From Nicotiana tabacum (Eukaryota; Streptophyta; Magnoliopsida; Solanales; Solanaceae): a stretch of 64,000 nucleotides of DNA. Where the stretch lies: assembly GCF_000715075.1 (NCBI RefSeq), contig NC_134082.1:101534399-101598398 (forward strand). Direction: 5' to 3'. Made by a program: the position numbers and the translations under genes. The notes under the pieces are model-generated. The model searched no databases, was not told the origin of the DNA, and saw only the letters and a program-made list of their open reading frames with translations. Below, piece after piece: positions 55,206 through 64,000 of this stretch (position 1 is the stretch's first letter; each line of letters opens with the position of its first letter).

Positions 55206-57884
55206 TGTCACACCTCCTTTTTGCGCGCCCCGCCCCGAAGGGTAAAATGCGCGAGGGGAGTTTTTCCAATTTAAGTGACAATATTCGAAATGAGATTATT
55301 TATTTAATTCAGAGTCGCCACTTGGGAAAGGTTTGGTTTTTGGTGTCCCAAGTCACCGGTTTATCTTGAATCCCAAATCGAGGAAATTTTCGACTTTTCC
55401 AAATGAAGTCTGCGAACCAGAAATTCTAAGTAAGGAATTCTGTTGACCCGAGGGAAGGTGTTAGGCACCCTCGAATCCCGTGGTTCTAGCACGGTCGCTT
55501 AAATTGTTATAATGGCTAAATATCTGATTTAAATACATGTCATGACTTATGTGCTTTTATTAAGTTTAAACCGCTTTTATTATTATCATTTATTTTTATA
55601 GAATTGCAACGTCGTGAAAATGCATCTCGAACCACGTCACAATAAATGCACCCGTAGTTGTTAACACATCTCGACTCCGTTGAGATTTGGATTTGGGTCA
55701 CATCAATGTGCACCCGAGTTTAAGAATGTAATTCGATTAAGTTGCGCCTAAAGAGCCTAACGCGTTATTATCTTTGGGGAAGGAGTGAATTTTACTAGAC
55801 AGTCCATCCCAAATCCTATGTGTTTATTATGATCAATTATTGAGGGCCCCGCAATGTGTATCTTTATTTGACGAGACTCGTCTCATTTTTTTTAAAAGGG
55901 ATATCCTAAAGTGACTACATTTCTATTATGTTTGTCTCTAAAAATAAAAGAAAGAAGATACCAAATTTACTTGTTTAAGCGACTACATACTAAATCTCTG
56001 CTATGTTCGCCGAATCCGAATTTTGTTTAATTACCTGATTGGTTGTTTATGAGGTGAGAATTGTCTCATGCCTTATCTTCAACGAGTGAATACGCTTGTT
56101 AATTTTCTAAGGGAGATTGCAAGCAAACTAATAACATATACTAAACTTACACTAAACAACCTTCAAGTTTGAATTTAAAACTAGCTTGTTTGGGCTTGAT
56201 TAATGAAGTCGGCTATTTATTAGAAAAAAACTGCTACTAATTGAATTCAAAACTGCCTAATGAAGTTTGTATGTAACGGAGTTAAATTGAACAGTTTGAA
56301 ACCAATGTTGCATCTGTCCAGGTTAATAGCAATCCATTTTATACATGTAGGATATAACTAAGAATGACTTATGTGCGTATACCAATTACTCGTGCATTCC
56401 ACGAATTGCGTAATCACATCACACACACAATTAAACAAGATAAACCATTGTAAGTTAAGACAGTTAAACAGACCCAGTTTTCAATTAAATACAAAACTAC
56501 CTGCTGTATCTTCCTATCGAGTTTGCAATCTAAAGATTTGCGTGAATTTATTAACACTTTATAAGACTATAAGTTCAATACTTAAGGACTGAAAATTCTT
56601 TGCGTCTTTCATTTCAACTCATTGCTATTGTTACATCAATATGAGATTCAAAATGTGTACCTGGATGCTGAAATGCAAAGAGGAAAATGGAAGCAGCAAG
56701 TCAGCAACAAACTCAAGGGACAGTAGTGATCACAAGTAAAAGCGACGAGCAGCAGTAGTAGCAACAAATAACAGCAGAACAATTGGAGTAGAATCAAAAT
56801 CCCAACTAGACCAAATCCGGGAATAAACCAATGAAACACACAACCAGTAAACTCAGTTGGGAACTTGGGAAGATCAGTATTGATTAAAACAGGTCGAACA
56901 GGTGAAATCAAGACCAGCAAAGGGAAGAACAGTTTCTGATTTGTCTCTGTGTTTTCTATCTCTCCCCCCTTATCTGTCTGTGTGTGTTCTCTTTGTATAT
57001 GTGTATTACTGTATTTCTGTTTTTGTGGTATCCCTCTTTTTTCAAATTCCGTCCCTTCTTCTAATGGAAGTTCTCCTATTTATAGCCTAGCATCAGCCTT
57101 TCACAGCCTGTTAAATAACTCAAAACCCATTCCTTTTCAGCTGTTTTTCCACTCAAACATTTAAAATTAGAAACCCTCCCATGAGATTCCCTGACAGCCC
57201 TTTTAATCACCTTATTAAACTAAAAGCAGATATGGGCAGCAAGAATATATCCTGTCTCTAAAGAGGCCTTAATGCACATGCTGTGCACAAGTGCACATGC
57301 CACCAATTCAGACCAAAGTTTGAACTGCAACTATAAACAAACATCCTTAAAGGTTTCTGAATTGAACAACTGACAGACAACTATACTCAGTTCCTAATTG
57401 GATTCAAACACACTTCAACAGAAAATCCACAATATGAATCAGATTGATATCCTTCCAAAGCCAAACTAATTGGCGACGTATATCGACTCGACTATACTAA
57501 TTGTAACATATACAATTGAAACCAATGATTGGAATCGAGCAGTATTGAACAAGGGGTTCAGATTGTACTGTCAATACAGAAATGACCCTGGGAACTAATT
57601 AATCGACCCATTTCAAATTCGTTTGATTGTACAGCTTACACATACACACATTATCAGTAAATGAAAGAAAGACTCGATCAAACAGAGAGGTCCAGGCAAG
57701 GTGGACAGGACACAGTCGACCAACAATTCAGAAATAAAATCAACTAACATTTTGGGGCAATAAACAAACATTTAATTACAACAAAACTCATGAACTGATA
57801 GAAAAGAAAACAAAAATACCTGAAATCTTGAAAAATCAGCAAACCCTAGCTCGGATTTGAATCGATCTTTCTTAAGGTTGAACG

Positions 57885-57930
57885 GACTTTAATCGAAGTG
57901 TTCTCAACTGAGAACACTTCGATTAAGGTC
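57885..57930 (-). repeat. 21-bp hairpin in the Tat-R LTR leader
   Basis: Arms 57885-57905 and 57910-57930 flank the plus-strand loop AACT and are complementary except for one G/T-type position; one more G-C pair extends the stem. It lies about 440 bp downstream of the LTR TATA box on the minus strand. Confidence 0.88.
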
Positions 57931-58121
57931 CATTAGACCCTAATAATTTGGCTCAATGGACACAGATCAGACATGAGGACTCCTAGGGTTCTTAAAGGGC
58001 GGATTTGGGATCTGGGTTCCCCTGGTTAGATTCGGACCAAACCAAGCATGGTTTGGTCACGAGGGAGGTCAGGGGAGTGTCTGGTGTTAACCTGGGGTAG
58101 ATCGGTGTAGAACAAATTCTG

Positions 58122-58147
58122 CTCAAATCTTCAAATGAAGATTCGAG
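58122..58147 (-). repeat. 11-bp hairpin in the Tat-R LTR leader
   Basis: CTCAAATCTTC, loop AAAT, GAAGATTCGAG; one wobble position. Counterpart of 3760-3787. Confidence 0.68.
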
Positions 58148-58362
58148 AAGCTAGGGTTTGATTCGAGGCAAAAGGACAACAGATCTATGTTCAGGGTGGT
58201 GAGGCGGTCCTATGGTGTTAAGGTGGGGGTCACCGGCGTCCATGCCGTCGGGATTAATGGTGAGGGGAAAGGGGGCGGCTAGGGTTCCTAAGGTTTTGGG
58301 TCTGTGGAGGGATGATGACAAAGGAGGGGTGTTTGGATAGGGGGTGGGGTATGGTGTGGAGG

Positions 58363-58370
58363 CTTTTATA
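58363..58370 (-). promoter_or_regulatory. TATA box of the Tat-R LTR
   Basis: The minus strand reads TATAAAAG, in the same C-rich context as the Tat-L TATA box. Confidence 0.6.
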
Positions 58371-58528
58371 CGGGGTAGATGGTTGGGTCTTGGCCGTTAG
58401 ATTACTCGAGATCAACTACCTGGATCTAAAGGTTAATCCAAACGGTGCCATTTGGTTTAGTACTAGGGTCGGGTTGGTCTGGGTGGAATGGGTCGGGTTC
58501 AAACAACGGGTAGGTGTATGTGATATTG

Positions 58529-58557
58529 GCCGTTGATCACTCTGAGATCAACGGCCC
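58529..58557. promoter_or_regulatory. 11-bp perfect inverted repeat upstream of the Tat-R TATA box
   Basis: GGCCGTTGATC and GATCAACGGCC are separated by 7 nt, in U3 about 160 bp upstream of the TATA box. A degenerate relative of the same block occurs near 58391-58425. Confidence 0.55.
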
Positions 58558-59054
58558 AGATCAAGCAATATCGAAACTACGTCGTTTGGACGCCCCTGGG
58601 GTCAGCTGGTTTGGACCGGGCAAAACACAGGTTTTGGGCTTGATTTGGTTCAGTTTTGGGCCTGTTTTGTTTTAATTTGGACTGGCCCGATCCGAAAATC
58701 CTTCTTTTTTTTTTCTTTTTAATTTCTTAAATTAAATTGCCAAATAATACTATATAAAACATTAAACAACGATTATCACCCAATTAATATTTAATTACAC
58801 TAACATCACTTAATGACAAAAATAGAATGAAAGATGCATTTTTTTTATTTTTTCTTTTAATAAACGGATTACGGTTCACACGACATATTTTTTTTATATT
58901 TTGTTTGAATAAAAATAAACGTGGACAAGACCACAGATAACTAACAAAAATGCCACGTAAAATCCAAAAATTGTAAGGCGAGACCAATTGCCTTACAATT
59001 GGTCTTTATTTCTTTTGGAGTGATCGTCGCGTAAACAAAAATTACGTGCTCACA

Positions 59055-59067
59055 GCTGCCCCTCTTT
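59055..59067 (-). promoter_or_regulatory. Tat-R polypurine tract
   Basis: AAAGAGGGGCAGC on the minus strand, identical to Tat-L, adjacent to the LTR. Confidence 0.85.
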
Positions 59068-59165
59068 GTTCGGAAACACGAAGAGTTTTCGTGCAAAGAT
59101 AAAGTGAGCGGATATGAGCGACTTTTGCCTATTGGACTACTCCGTGTGAAGCACATTTTTTGAAA

Positions 59166-59240
59166 GGTTTGACCAAATCTTTGCTTCAAAGATTTCCTAC
59201 ATATCCTGGGCTAAACAGGAATCAGGTCAATGTAGTTCGG
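59166..59240 (-). repeat. Two-hairpin module, LTR-proximal copy (Tat-R)
   Basis: Minus strand: CTACATTGACCTGA, stem TCCTG/CAGGA with loop TTTAGCC, TATGTAGG, stem AATCTTT/AAAGATT with loop GAAGC, then TGGTCAAACC. Confidence 0.7.
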
Positions 59241-59844
59241 GAAGCTTTGGTAGCTAGGACTACCATGGGATTGCAATGCTTGCCGTTACTGCTGTTGCCG
59301 TTGCCGCTGCTGCTTACTGACTCCCTTATTACAACCAAAAGAAAATTGAAACTGAACTAACTACGTAAGTGTGTCAACCGCTAGTTACAAGATTCCTATC
59401 TATGATTCTTTTGCAACTTGATCTAGGGTCTTAGCTGATTCTGCTTGTAGACTTCGATCTGAATCTTGATGCTTGCAAGTTGTAGGTGCCCGCTTATTTC
59501 TGGGATACTGAGTGAGACGAGATTGGCAGAGCTCGGGACCTTGATCAAATCTTGGAGCGATCCGCCTTTCGTTTTCTCCAGTATCTCGTGACATCTTCTT
59601 CTTCTCTTTTTTCTTTTCTTTATTCTGGGTTGAGACTCATCTCGTGGGTCGTCTCGATCCATGCGCCTCGAGGTTAGACCTGCGGGGAAAAATGAACGAA
59701 CGAAATTTTCTGCCCCAGTTTAACTAGGAAAATTTCGTGAGTTAATTGCCAGGAAGTTATAGAATTGATGAAGGAATTGGAAAATTTCAGTCTACAAAAT
59801 GCCAATTCCGGGACTGGATCACTAATATTGCCACAAGGTAAGAA
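59241..59844 (-). other. Tat-R 3' UTR between module and array
   Basis: Unstructured non-coding sequence with a CTG/CCG-type short repeat near 59280-59315. No coding frame. Confidence 0.5.
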
Positions 59845-61866
59845 TGCTCAGTTTAGGGTTGGAGCCCTAATGCTGGCTCAACGGAAAAAGTTCAGTTCAG
59901 GGTTGGAGCCCTAATGCTAACTAAATGGAAAAAGTTCAGTTTAGGGTTGGAGCCCTAATGCTGACTAAATGGAAAAAGTTCAGTTCAGGGTTGGAGCCCT
60001 GATGCTGACTAAATGGAAAGAGTTCAGTTCAGGGTTGAAGCCCTGATGCTGACTGAATGGAAAAGTTCAGTTCAGGGTTGAAGCTCTGATGCTGACTGAA
60101 TGGAAAAGTTCAGTTTAGGGTTAGAGCCCTAATGCTGACTAACAGAACAATGCTCAGTTCAGGGTTGGAGCCTTAATGCTGGCGGAAATGAAAAAGCTCA
60201 GTTCATGGTTGGAGCCCTAATGCTGACTAAATGGAAAGAGTTCAGTTCAGGGTTGAAGCCCTGATGCTGACTGAATGGAAAAGTTCAGTTTAGGGTTGGA
60301 GCTCTAATGCTGACTAACAGAACAATGCTCAGTTCAGGGTTGGAGCCCTAACGCTGGCGGAAATGAAAAAGTTCAGTTCATGGTTGGAACCATAATGCTG
60401 ACTAAACGGAAAAGTTCAGTTTAGGGTTGGAGCCCTAATGTTGACTAACTGAGGAAAGTTCAGTTTAGGGTTAGAGCCCTAATGCTGACTAAAGGGAAAA
60501 GTTCAGTTTAGGGTTAGAGCCCTAATGCTGACTAACAAACAATGCTCAGTTCAGGGTTGAAGCCCTAATGCTGGCTAAATGGAAAGAGTTCAGTTTAGGG
60601 TCGGAGCCCTAATGCTGACTAAAGGGAAAAAGTTCAGTTTAGGGTTGGAGCCCTAATGCTGACTAGCTGGGGAAAAGTTCAGTTTAGGGTTGGAGCCCTA
60701 ATGCTGACTAACAAACAATGCTCAGTTCAGGGTTGGAGCCCTAATGCTGGCAGAATGGAAAAAGTTCAGTTCAGGGTTGGAGCCCTGATGTTGACTGAAT
60801 GGAAAATTTCAGTTTAGGGTTGGAGCCCTAATGCTGACTAACAGAACAATGCTCAGTTCAGGGTTGGAGCCCTAATGCTGGCGGAAATGAAAAAGTTCAG
60901 TTCAGGGTTGGAGCCCTGATGTTGACTGAATGGAAAAGTTCAGTTAGGGTTGGAGCCCTAATGCTGACTAACAGAACAATGCTCAGTTCAGGGTTGGAGC
61001 CCTAATGCTGGCGGAAATGAAAAAGTTCAGTTTAGGGTTGGAGCCCTAATGCTGACTAAATGGAAAAAGTTCAGTTCAGGGTTGGAGCCCTGATGCTGAC
61101 TAAATGGAAAAGTTCAGTTTAGGGTTGGAGCCCTAATGCTGACTAACAGAACAATGCTCAGTTCAGGGTTGGAGACCTAATGCTGGCGGAATGGAAAAAG
61201 TTCAGTTCAGGGTTGGAGCCCTGATGCTGACTGAATGGAAAAGTTCAGTTTAGGATTGGAGCCCTAATGCTGACTAACAGAACAATGCTCAGTTCAGGGT
61301 TGGAGCCCTAATGCTGGCAGAAATGAAAAAGTTCAGTTCAGGGTTGGAGCCCTGATGCTGATTGAATGGAAAAGTTCAGTTTAGGGTTGGAGCCCTAATG
61401 CTGACTAATAGAACAATGCTCAGTTCAGGGTTGGAGCCCTAATGCTGGCAGAAATGAAAAAGTTCAGTTTAGTGTTGGAGCCCTAATGCTGACTAAACGG
61501 AAAAAGTTCAGTTCAGGGTTGGAGCCCTGATGCTGACTGAATGGAAAAGTTCAGTTTAGGATTGGAGCCCTAATGCTGACTAACAGAACAATGCTCAGTT
61601 CAGGGTTGAAGCCCTATTGCTGGCGGAAATGAAAAGAGTTCAGTTCAGGGTTAAAGCCCTGATGCTGACTGAATGGAAAAGTTCAGTTCAGGGTTGGAAC
61701 TCCAATGCTGACTAACAGACAAATGCTCAGTTCTGGGTTGGAGCCCTAATGCTGGCGGAAATGAAAAAGTTCAGTTCAGGGTTGGAGCCCTAATGCTGAC
61801 TAAACGGAAAAGTTCAGTTTAGGGTTGGAGCCCTAATGCTGACTAAATAGAAAAAGTTCAGTTTAC
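59845..61866 (-). repeat. Tandem array, ~43-bp monomer, about 46 units (Tat-R 3' UTR)
   Basis: On the plus strand the unit reads CAGTTYAGGGTTGGAGCCC, then TRATGCTGACT and a short A-rich spacer. Two main variants alternate with a third ending GCTGGCGG, giving irregular higher-order blocks of three to four units (spacing of about 128 or 175-180 bp between the GGCGG units). AGGG and CCCT pair around a 6-nt loop in nearly every unit. The position corresponds to the Tat-L array at 1249-2135. Confidence 0.94.
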
Positions 61867-62279
61867 TAACTGACCCTCTTTTTTTTTTGAATTTTCTTGT
61901 TTTAGTAAAAGGTAAAAGAGAATTTCGTGGAAACTTACCTTTCGAGTGGATTCCTTATTGCCAAACTATTTCTTCGTGCCACTGTTTCTTGCACTCATGT
62001 GTTTCTTTTCTTCTTTGGGTGACACCTGCTTTTTGCACGGTTGTCTTGGATCATACCTGTTTCAACTTTTCAAACAAAGAACAATCGTTAGCTCGGAAAT
62101 GGCGGTTGGTTCGGTGACCTTGATTGTTCCAGTTGCTTTGCTGCGTCCTTATTTCTGTTGAGAAACTCTGTCATTGATTAGATTCAAATGGCAAAACCCT
62201 TTAGACTGCTCAGGCCCGCGTTTCCAGATTCTGTGATGATTTGCTTTGTAAGGCTTTGGTTTTTCCATCCGGTTTTGCT

Positions 62280-62510
62280 TGGGGATTTTTCAACGGGGAT
62301 TTTATTGGGGATACTCTGTGGGGGTTTGTACAAGGGGAAACTCTGTGGGGATTTGTACAAGGCGGACTTGTTGGGGATTTGTTGCAAAACGGACTTGCCA
62401 GGATTTGTTGGGGCAAGCTCGCTGGGGAATTTTACAAAGGGAGGCTCTGTGGGGATTTGTACAAAGGGAAGTTCTGTGAGGATTTATACAAGGCGGACTT
62501 GCGGGAAATT
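62280..62510 (-). repeat. Degenerate ~28-bp tandem repeat in the Tat-R 3' UTR
   Basis: About seven to eight units on the plus strand resemble GGGGATTTGTACAAGG plus a variable CTCTGT or CGGACTTG part. G-rich and non-coding in all likelihood; open frames across it follow from the repeat. Confidence 0.75.
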
Positions 62511-62884
62511 CCTCTTTTTTTTTTAAACGTAGTCAAACATCATGATTCATCAGGTTTGGACAAAAGTACCAACGAAACGAGGTGTTTTCCTTCGTGAAAA
62601 GGAATTCCGTGAAACCAAACCTGCCACCTGTCCTTTCTGGTATATCTGGGACTTGGGGTTAAAAATGAAAGGGAGTCGAAGAAAAACAAAGAAAGGAGAA
62701 AGCAAACTTCAGAAAAGAAGTGTCCCTTTCGGGACGAGAAAGACTTATCTGAGGAAGACAATGCTGGCTTTAAATGGACATGACATGCTCTTTGGACTGG
62801 ACGCCTGACCTTCAATGAACTTGCATTTCCTCCCGAACCAAAAATGGATCTGTGTTTCCAAACCGGTGGAACTTTGCCGAGACT

Positions 62885-63095
62885 TCCTGGGGTGGAGTCA
62901 TCTTTTCGGCCAACAGCGCCCTTTGCGGGTTTTCGCTAGTTGACCTCTCTCATTTCCCTCCTTGCTATCGCTCGATAGCACTCTTTGCGAGTTTTTACTA
63001 AAGAAGCTCTCTCATTCTGGTTTCTCTACTCCCGTCACCTCGCGGTGATCGGAGGTTTTCACCGACGAGACTCTCTCATTTTATTTCTCTCAATT
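62885..63095 (-). repeat. Three ~70-bp repeats with hairpins (Tat-R)
   Basis: Three units on the plus strand each have a central foldback followed by G-AGTTTT or GGTTTT and a CTCTCTCATT end. Two foldbacks are strong: TGCTATCG/CGATAGCA (about 62966-62983) and GTCACC/GGTGAT (about 63036-63050). They match the Tat-L repeats at 489-670. Confidence 0.65.
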
Positions 63096-63260
63096 TACAG
63101 TGCACCGGTCTCTATTCGTGACGCTTCTTGGCTTCCCGCTACCTTTGGTAATTGATCTGACAGGCTTGTGTTTGGCAAAGAAAAGTAGATGATACTACGA
63201 CTTCTAAGCCGCTTGACGTGCCCCGGTTTCAATTTCAGGGTAAATGTGATTTTATTGTTG

Positions 63261-63329
63261 GTGTGACTGAGCCTCAGAGAGAGGCTGCCTACGTATCCTT
63301 TCGGAATCAAGTCAGACGTAGTTCAGGCC
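63261..63329 (-). repeat. Two-hairpin module, pol-proximal copy (Tat-R)
   Basis: Minus strand: CTACGTCTGACTTGA, TTCC-GAAA-GGAT, ACGTAGGC, then a perfect AGCCTC/GAGGCT stem with loop TCTCT and a CAGTCA tail. Confidence 0.68.
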
Positions 63330-63512
63330 TCGATCAATGTTTTGTTTTGCTTGTTTTGTTTGTTTTCTTTTTTCTTTTTTTTTTCTTTTTTTTGATTGGT
63401 AACCAAAGAACTGTAACCGGCTCAAAGGCTTGTAGAGAGAGTTGTTAGAGTTTGAGGTAGTGGGAATAAAACCTTCAACATTTCAAATGTGTCAGGACCG
63501 CTGGGGTGTCAC

Positions 63513-64000
63513 TCAGACATAGTATCTCTTGACTGCATCTGCATTTACCGCTGTTTCGGGGTCATTTCCTTCGATATCACCTAGATACAATGCTCCTCTC
63601 GGCAAGATCTTCCTGATGATGTATGGGCCTTTCCTGTTTGGAGAAAATTTCCTTTTTACTTCTTGGTGATGTGGCAGAATGCGCCTCAGTACCAGTTGGC
63701 CCACTTCGAAATTCCTGGGTCGGACTTTCTTGTTGTAAGCACGAGCCATTCTTCGTTGGTACAGCTGCCCGTGACAAACTGCAGCCATTCGTTTCTCGTC
63801 AATCAAAGTCAACTGCTCCAATCGAGTTTTAACCCACTCGTTGTCTTCGATCTCTTCTTAGACAATGGTTCGAAGCGAAGGGATTTGTACCTCTGCTGAT
63901 ATCACAGCTTCGGTCCCATAAACCAAGAGATAAGGGGTTGCCCCTACTAACGTGCGTACCGTAGTGCGGTATCCCAATAATGTGAAAGGTAGTTGTTCAT
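63513..64000 (-). pseudogene. Tat-R pol: integrase C-terminal end (broken)
   Basis: Minus strand, entering from the right edge. It reads EQLPFTLLGYRTTVRTLVG, TPYLLVYGTEAVISAEVQ, then an in-frame TAA near 63860, and continues WVKTRLEQLTLIDEKRMAA, YQRRMARAYNKKVRPRNFE, GQLVLRRILPH, ALYLGDIEG and KRYYV before the stop (63515-63513). This is the end of the integrase core plus the C-terminal domain of Tat/Ogre-type gypsy elements. The catalytic residues lie outside the window. Confidence 0.92.

Larger units (their letters stand above)
55206..59054 (-). repeat. Tat-R 3' LTR (3,849 bp)
   Basis: The minus strand starts TGTGAGCACGTAATTTTTG and ends GGAGGTGTGACA. Blocks near both ends align with Tat-L. 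No gene is seen inside; the interior is AT-rich with hairpins and a TATA box. Confidence 0.87.
55206..64000 (-). mobile_element. Tat-R: Tat/Ogre-like Ty3/gypsy element, 3' half
   Basis: On the minus strand: integrase tail (64000-63513), long 3' UTR with tandem repeats (63512-59068), polypurine tract, 3' LTR. Related to Tat-L by LTR ends, polypurine tract, hairpins and the repeated 3' UTR modules, but in opposite orientation. CCCAT (55201-55205) is the candidate target site. The 5' part is outside the window. Confidence 0.9.

Noticed and set aside
62188..62597. Overlapping open frames of 66-118 codons in Tat-R 3' UTR
   Set aside because: All derive from a G-rich ~28-bp tandem repeat that stays open in several frames; no domain and no conservation.

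Overview
The window looks like repeat-dense intergenic DNA from a plant nuclear genome, most likely a Solanaceae species such as tobacco or a relative. This rests on the style of the Ty1/copia and Ty3/gypsy elements, the tRNA-iMet-type primer sites and one degenerate plant RINGv-family gene; the species is an inference. No intact host gene, tRNA, rRNA, CRISPR array or bacterial feature was found. Almost everything is LTR retrotransposon, much of it nested, and nearly every coding region is broken by stops or frameshifts.

Layout from left to right. 1-7268 (+): the 3' end of a large Tat/Ogre-like Ty3/gypsy element (Tat-L), made of a 3' untranslated region with a 41-bp tandem array, a polypurine tract, and a 4.57-kb LTR. 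7269-8768: LTR-like fragment, probably chromovirus, minus strand. 9394-10846 (-): remnant of a RINGv-type E3 ligase gene, with its probable upstream region running right to 13593 and continuing at 23813-24015. That region holds a solo copia LTR (S1, 11638-12543, TSD TGACA) and a full-length copia element of the same family (C3, 13594-23812, -).

24016-54076 (-): an old Tat-type gypsy element (G1, about 11 kb once inserts are removed). It has gag, protease, RT, RNase H, integrase and, between pol and the 3' LTR, an opposite-strand ORF with its own TATA box. G1 carries four direct insertions: copia C1 in its 3' LTR (24315-31821, TSD AGGGG); solo gypsy LTR S2 between the RNase H and integrase regions (37747-39267, TSD TGCAT); copia C2 in RT (40530-50689, TSD CTAGG); and gypsy G2 in its 5' LTR (from 54077, TSD GTGAT). 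G2's truncated gag is itself cut at 55206 by Tat-R (-), a relative of Tat-L in opposite orientation, whose 3' LTR (55206-59054), 3' UTR with a 43-bp array of about 46 units, and integrase tail run to the window end.

How the parts work. C1, C2 and C3 have the layout of SIRE-type copia elements: gag, then pol in a +1-shifted overlapping frame, then a third ORF with a plant-transposon domain and a coiled-coil tail, and two polypurine tracts. The strongest structural signals are (1) a near-perfect 21-bp hairpin in the transcribed part of the Tat LTRs that differs between Tat-L and Tat-R by compensatory changes; (2) a two-hairpin module present twice in each Tat 3' UTR, on either side of the tandem array; (3) tandem monomers that each encode a hairpin; (4) the conserved gag/pol junction of the copia elements; and (5) a GAACCWGGTTC palindrome scattered through C1 and C2. 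Comparisons were made by eye; percentages and copy counts are approximate.
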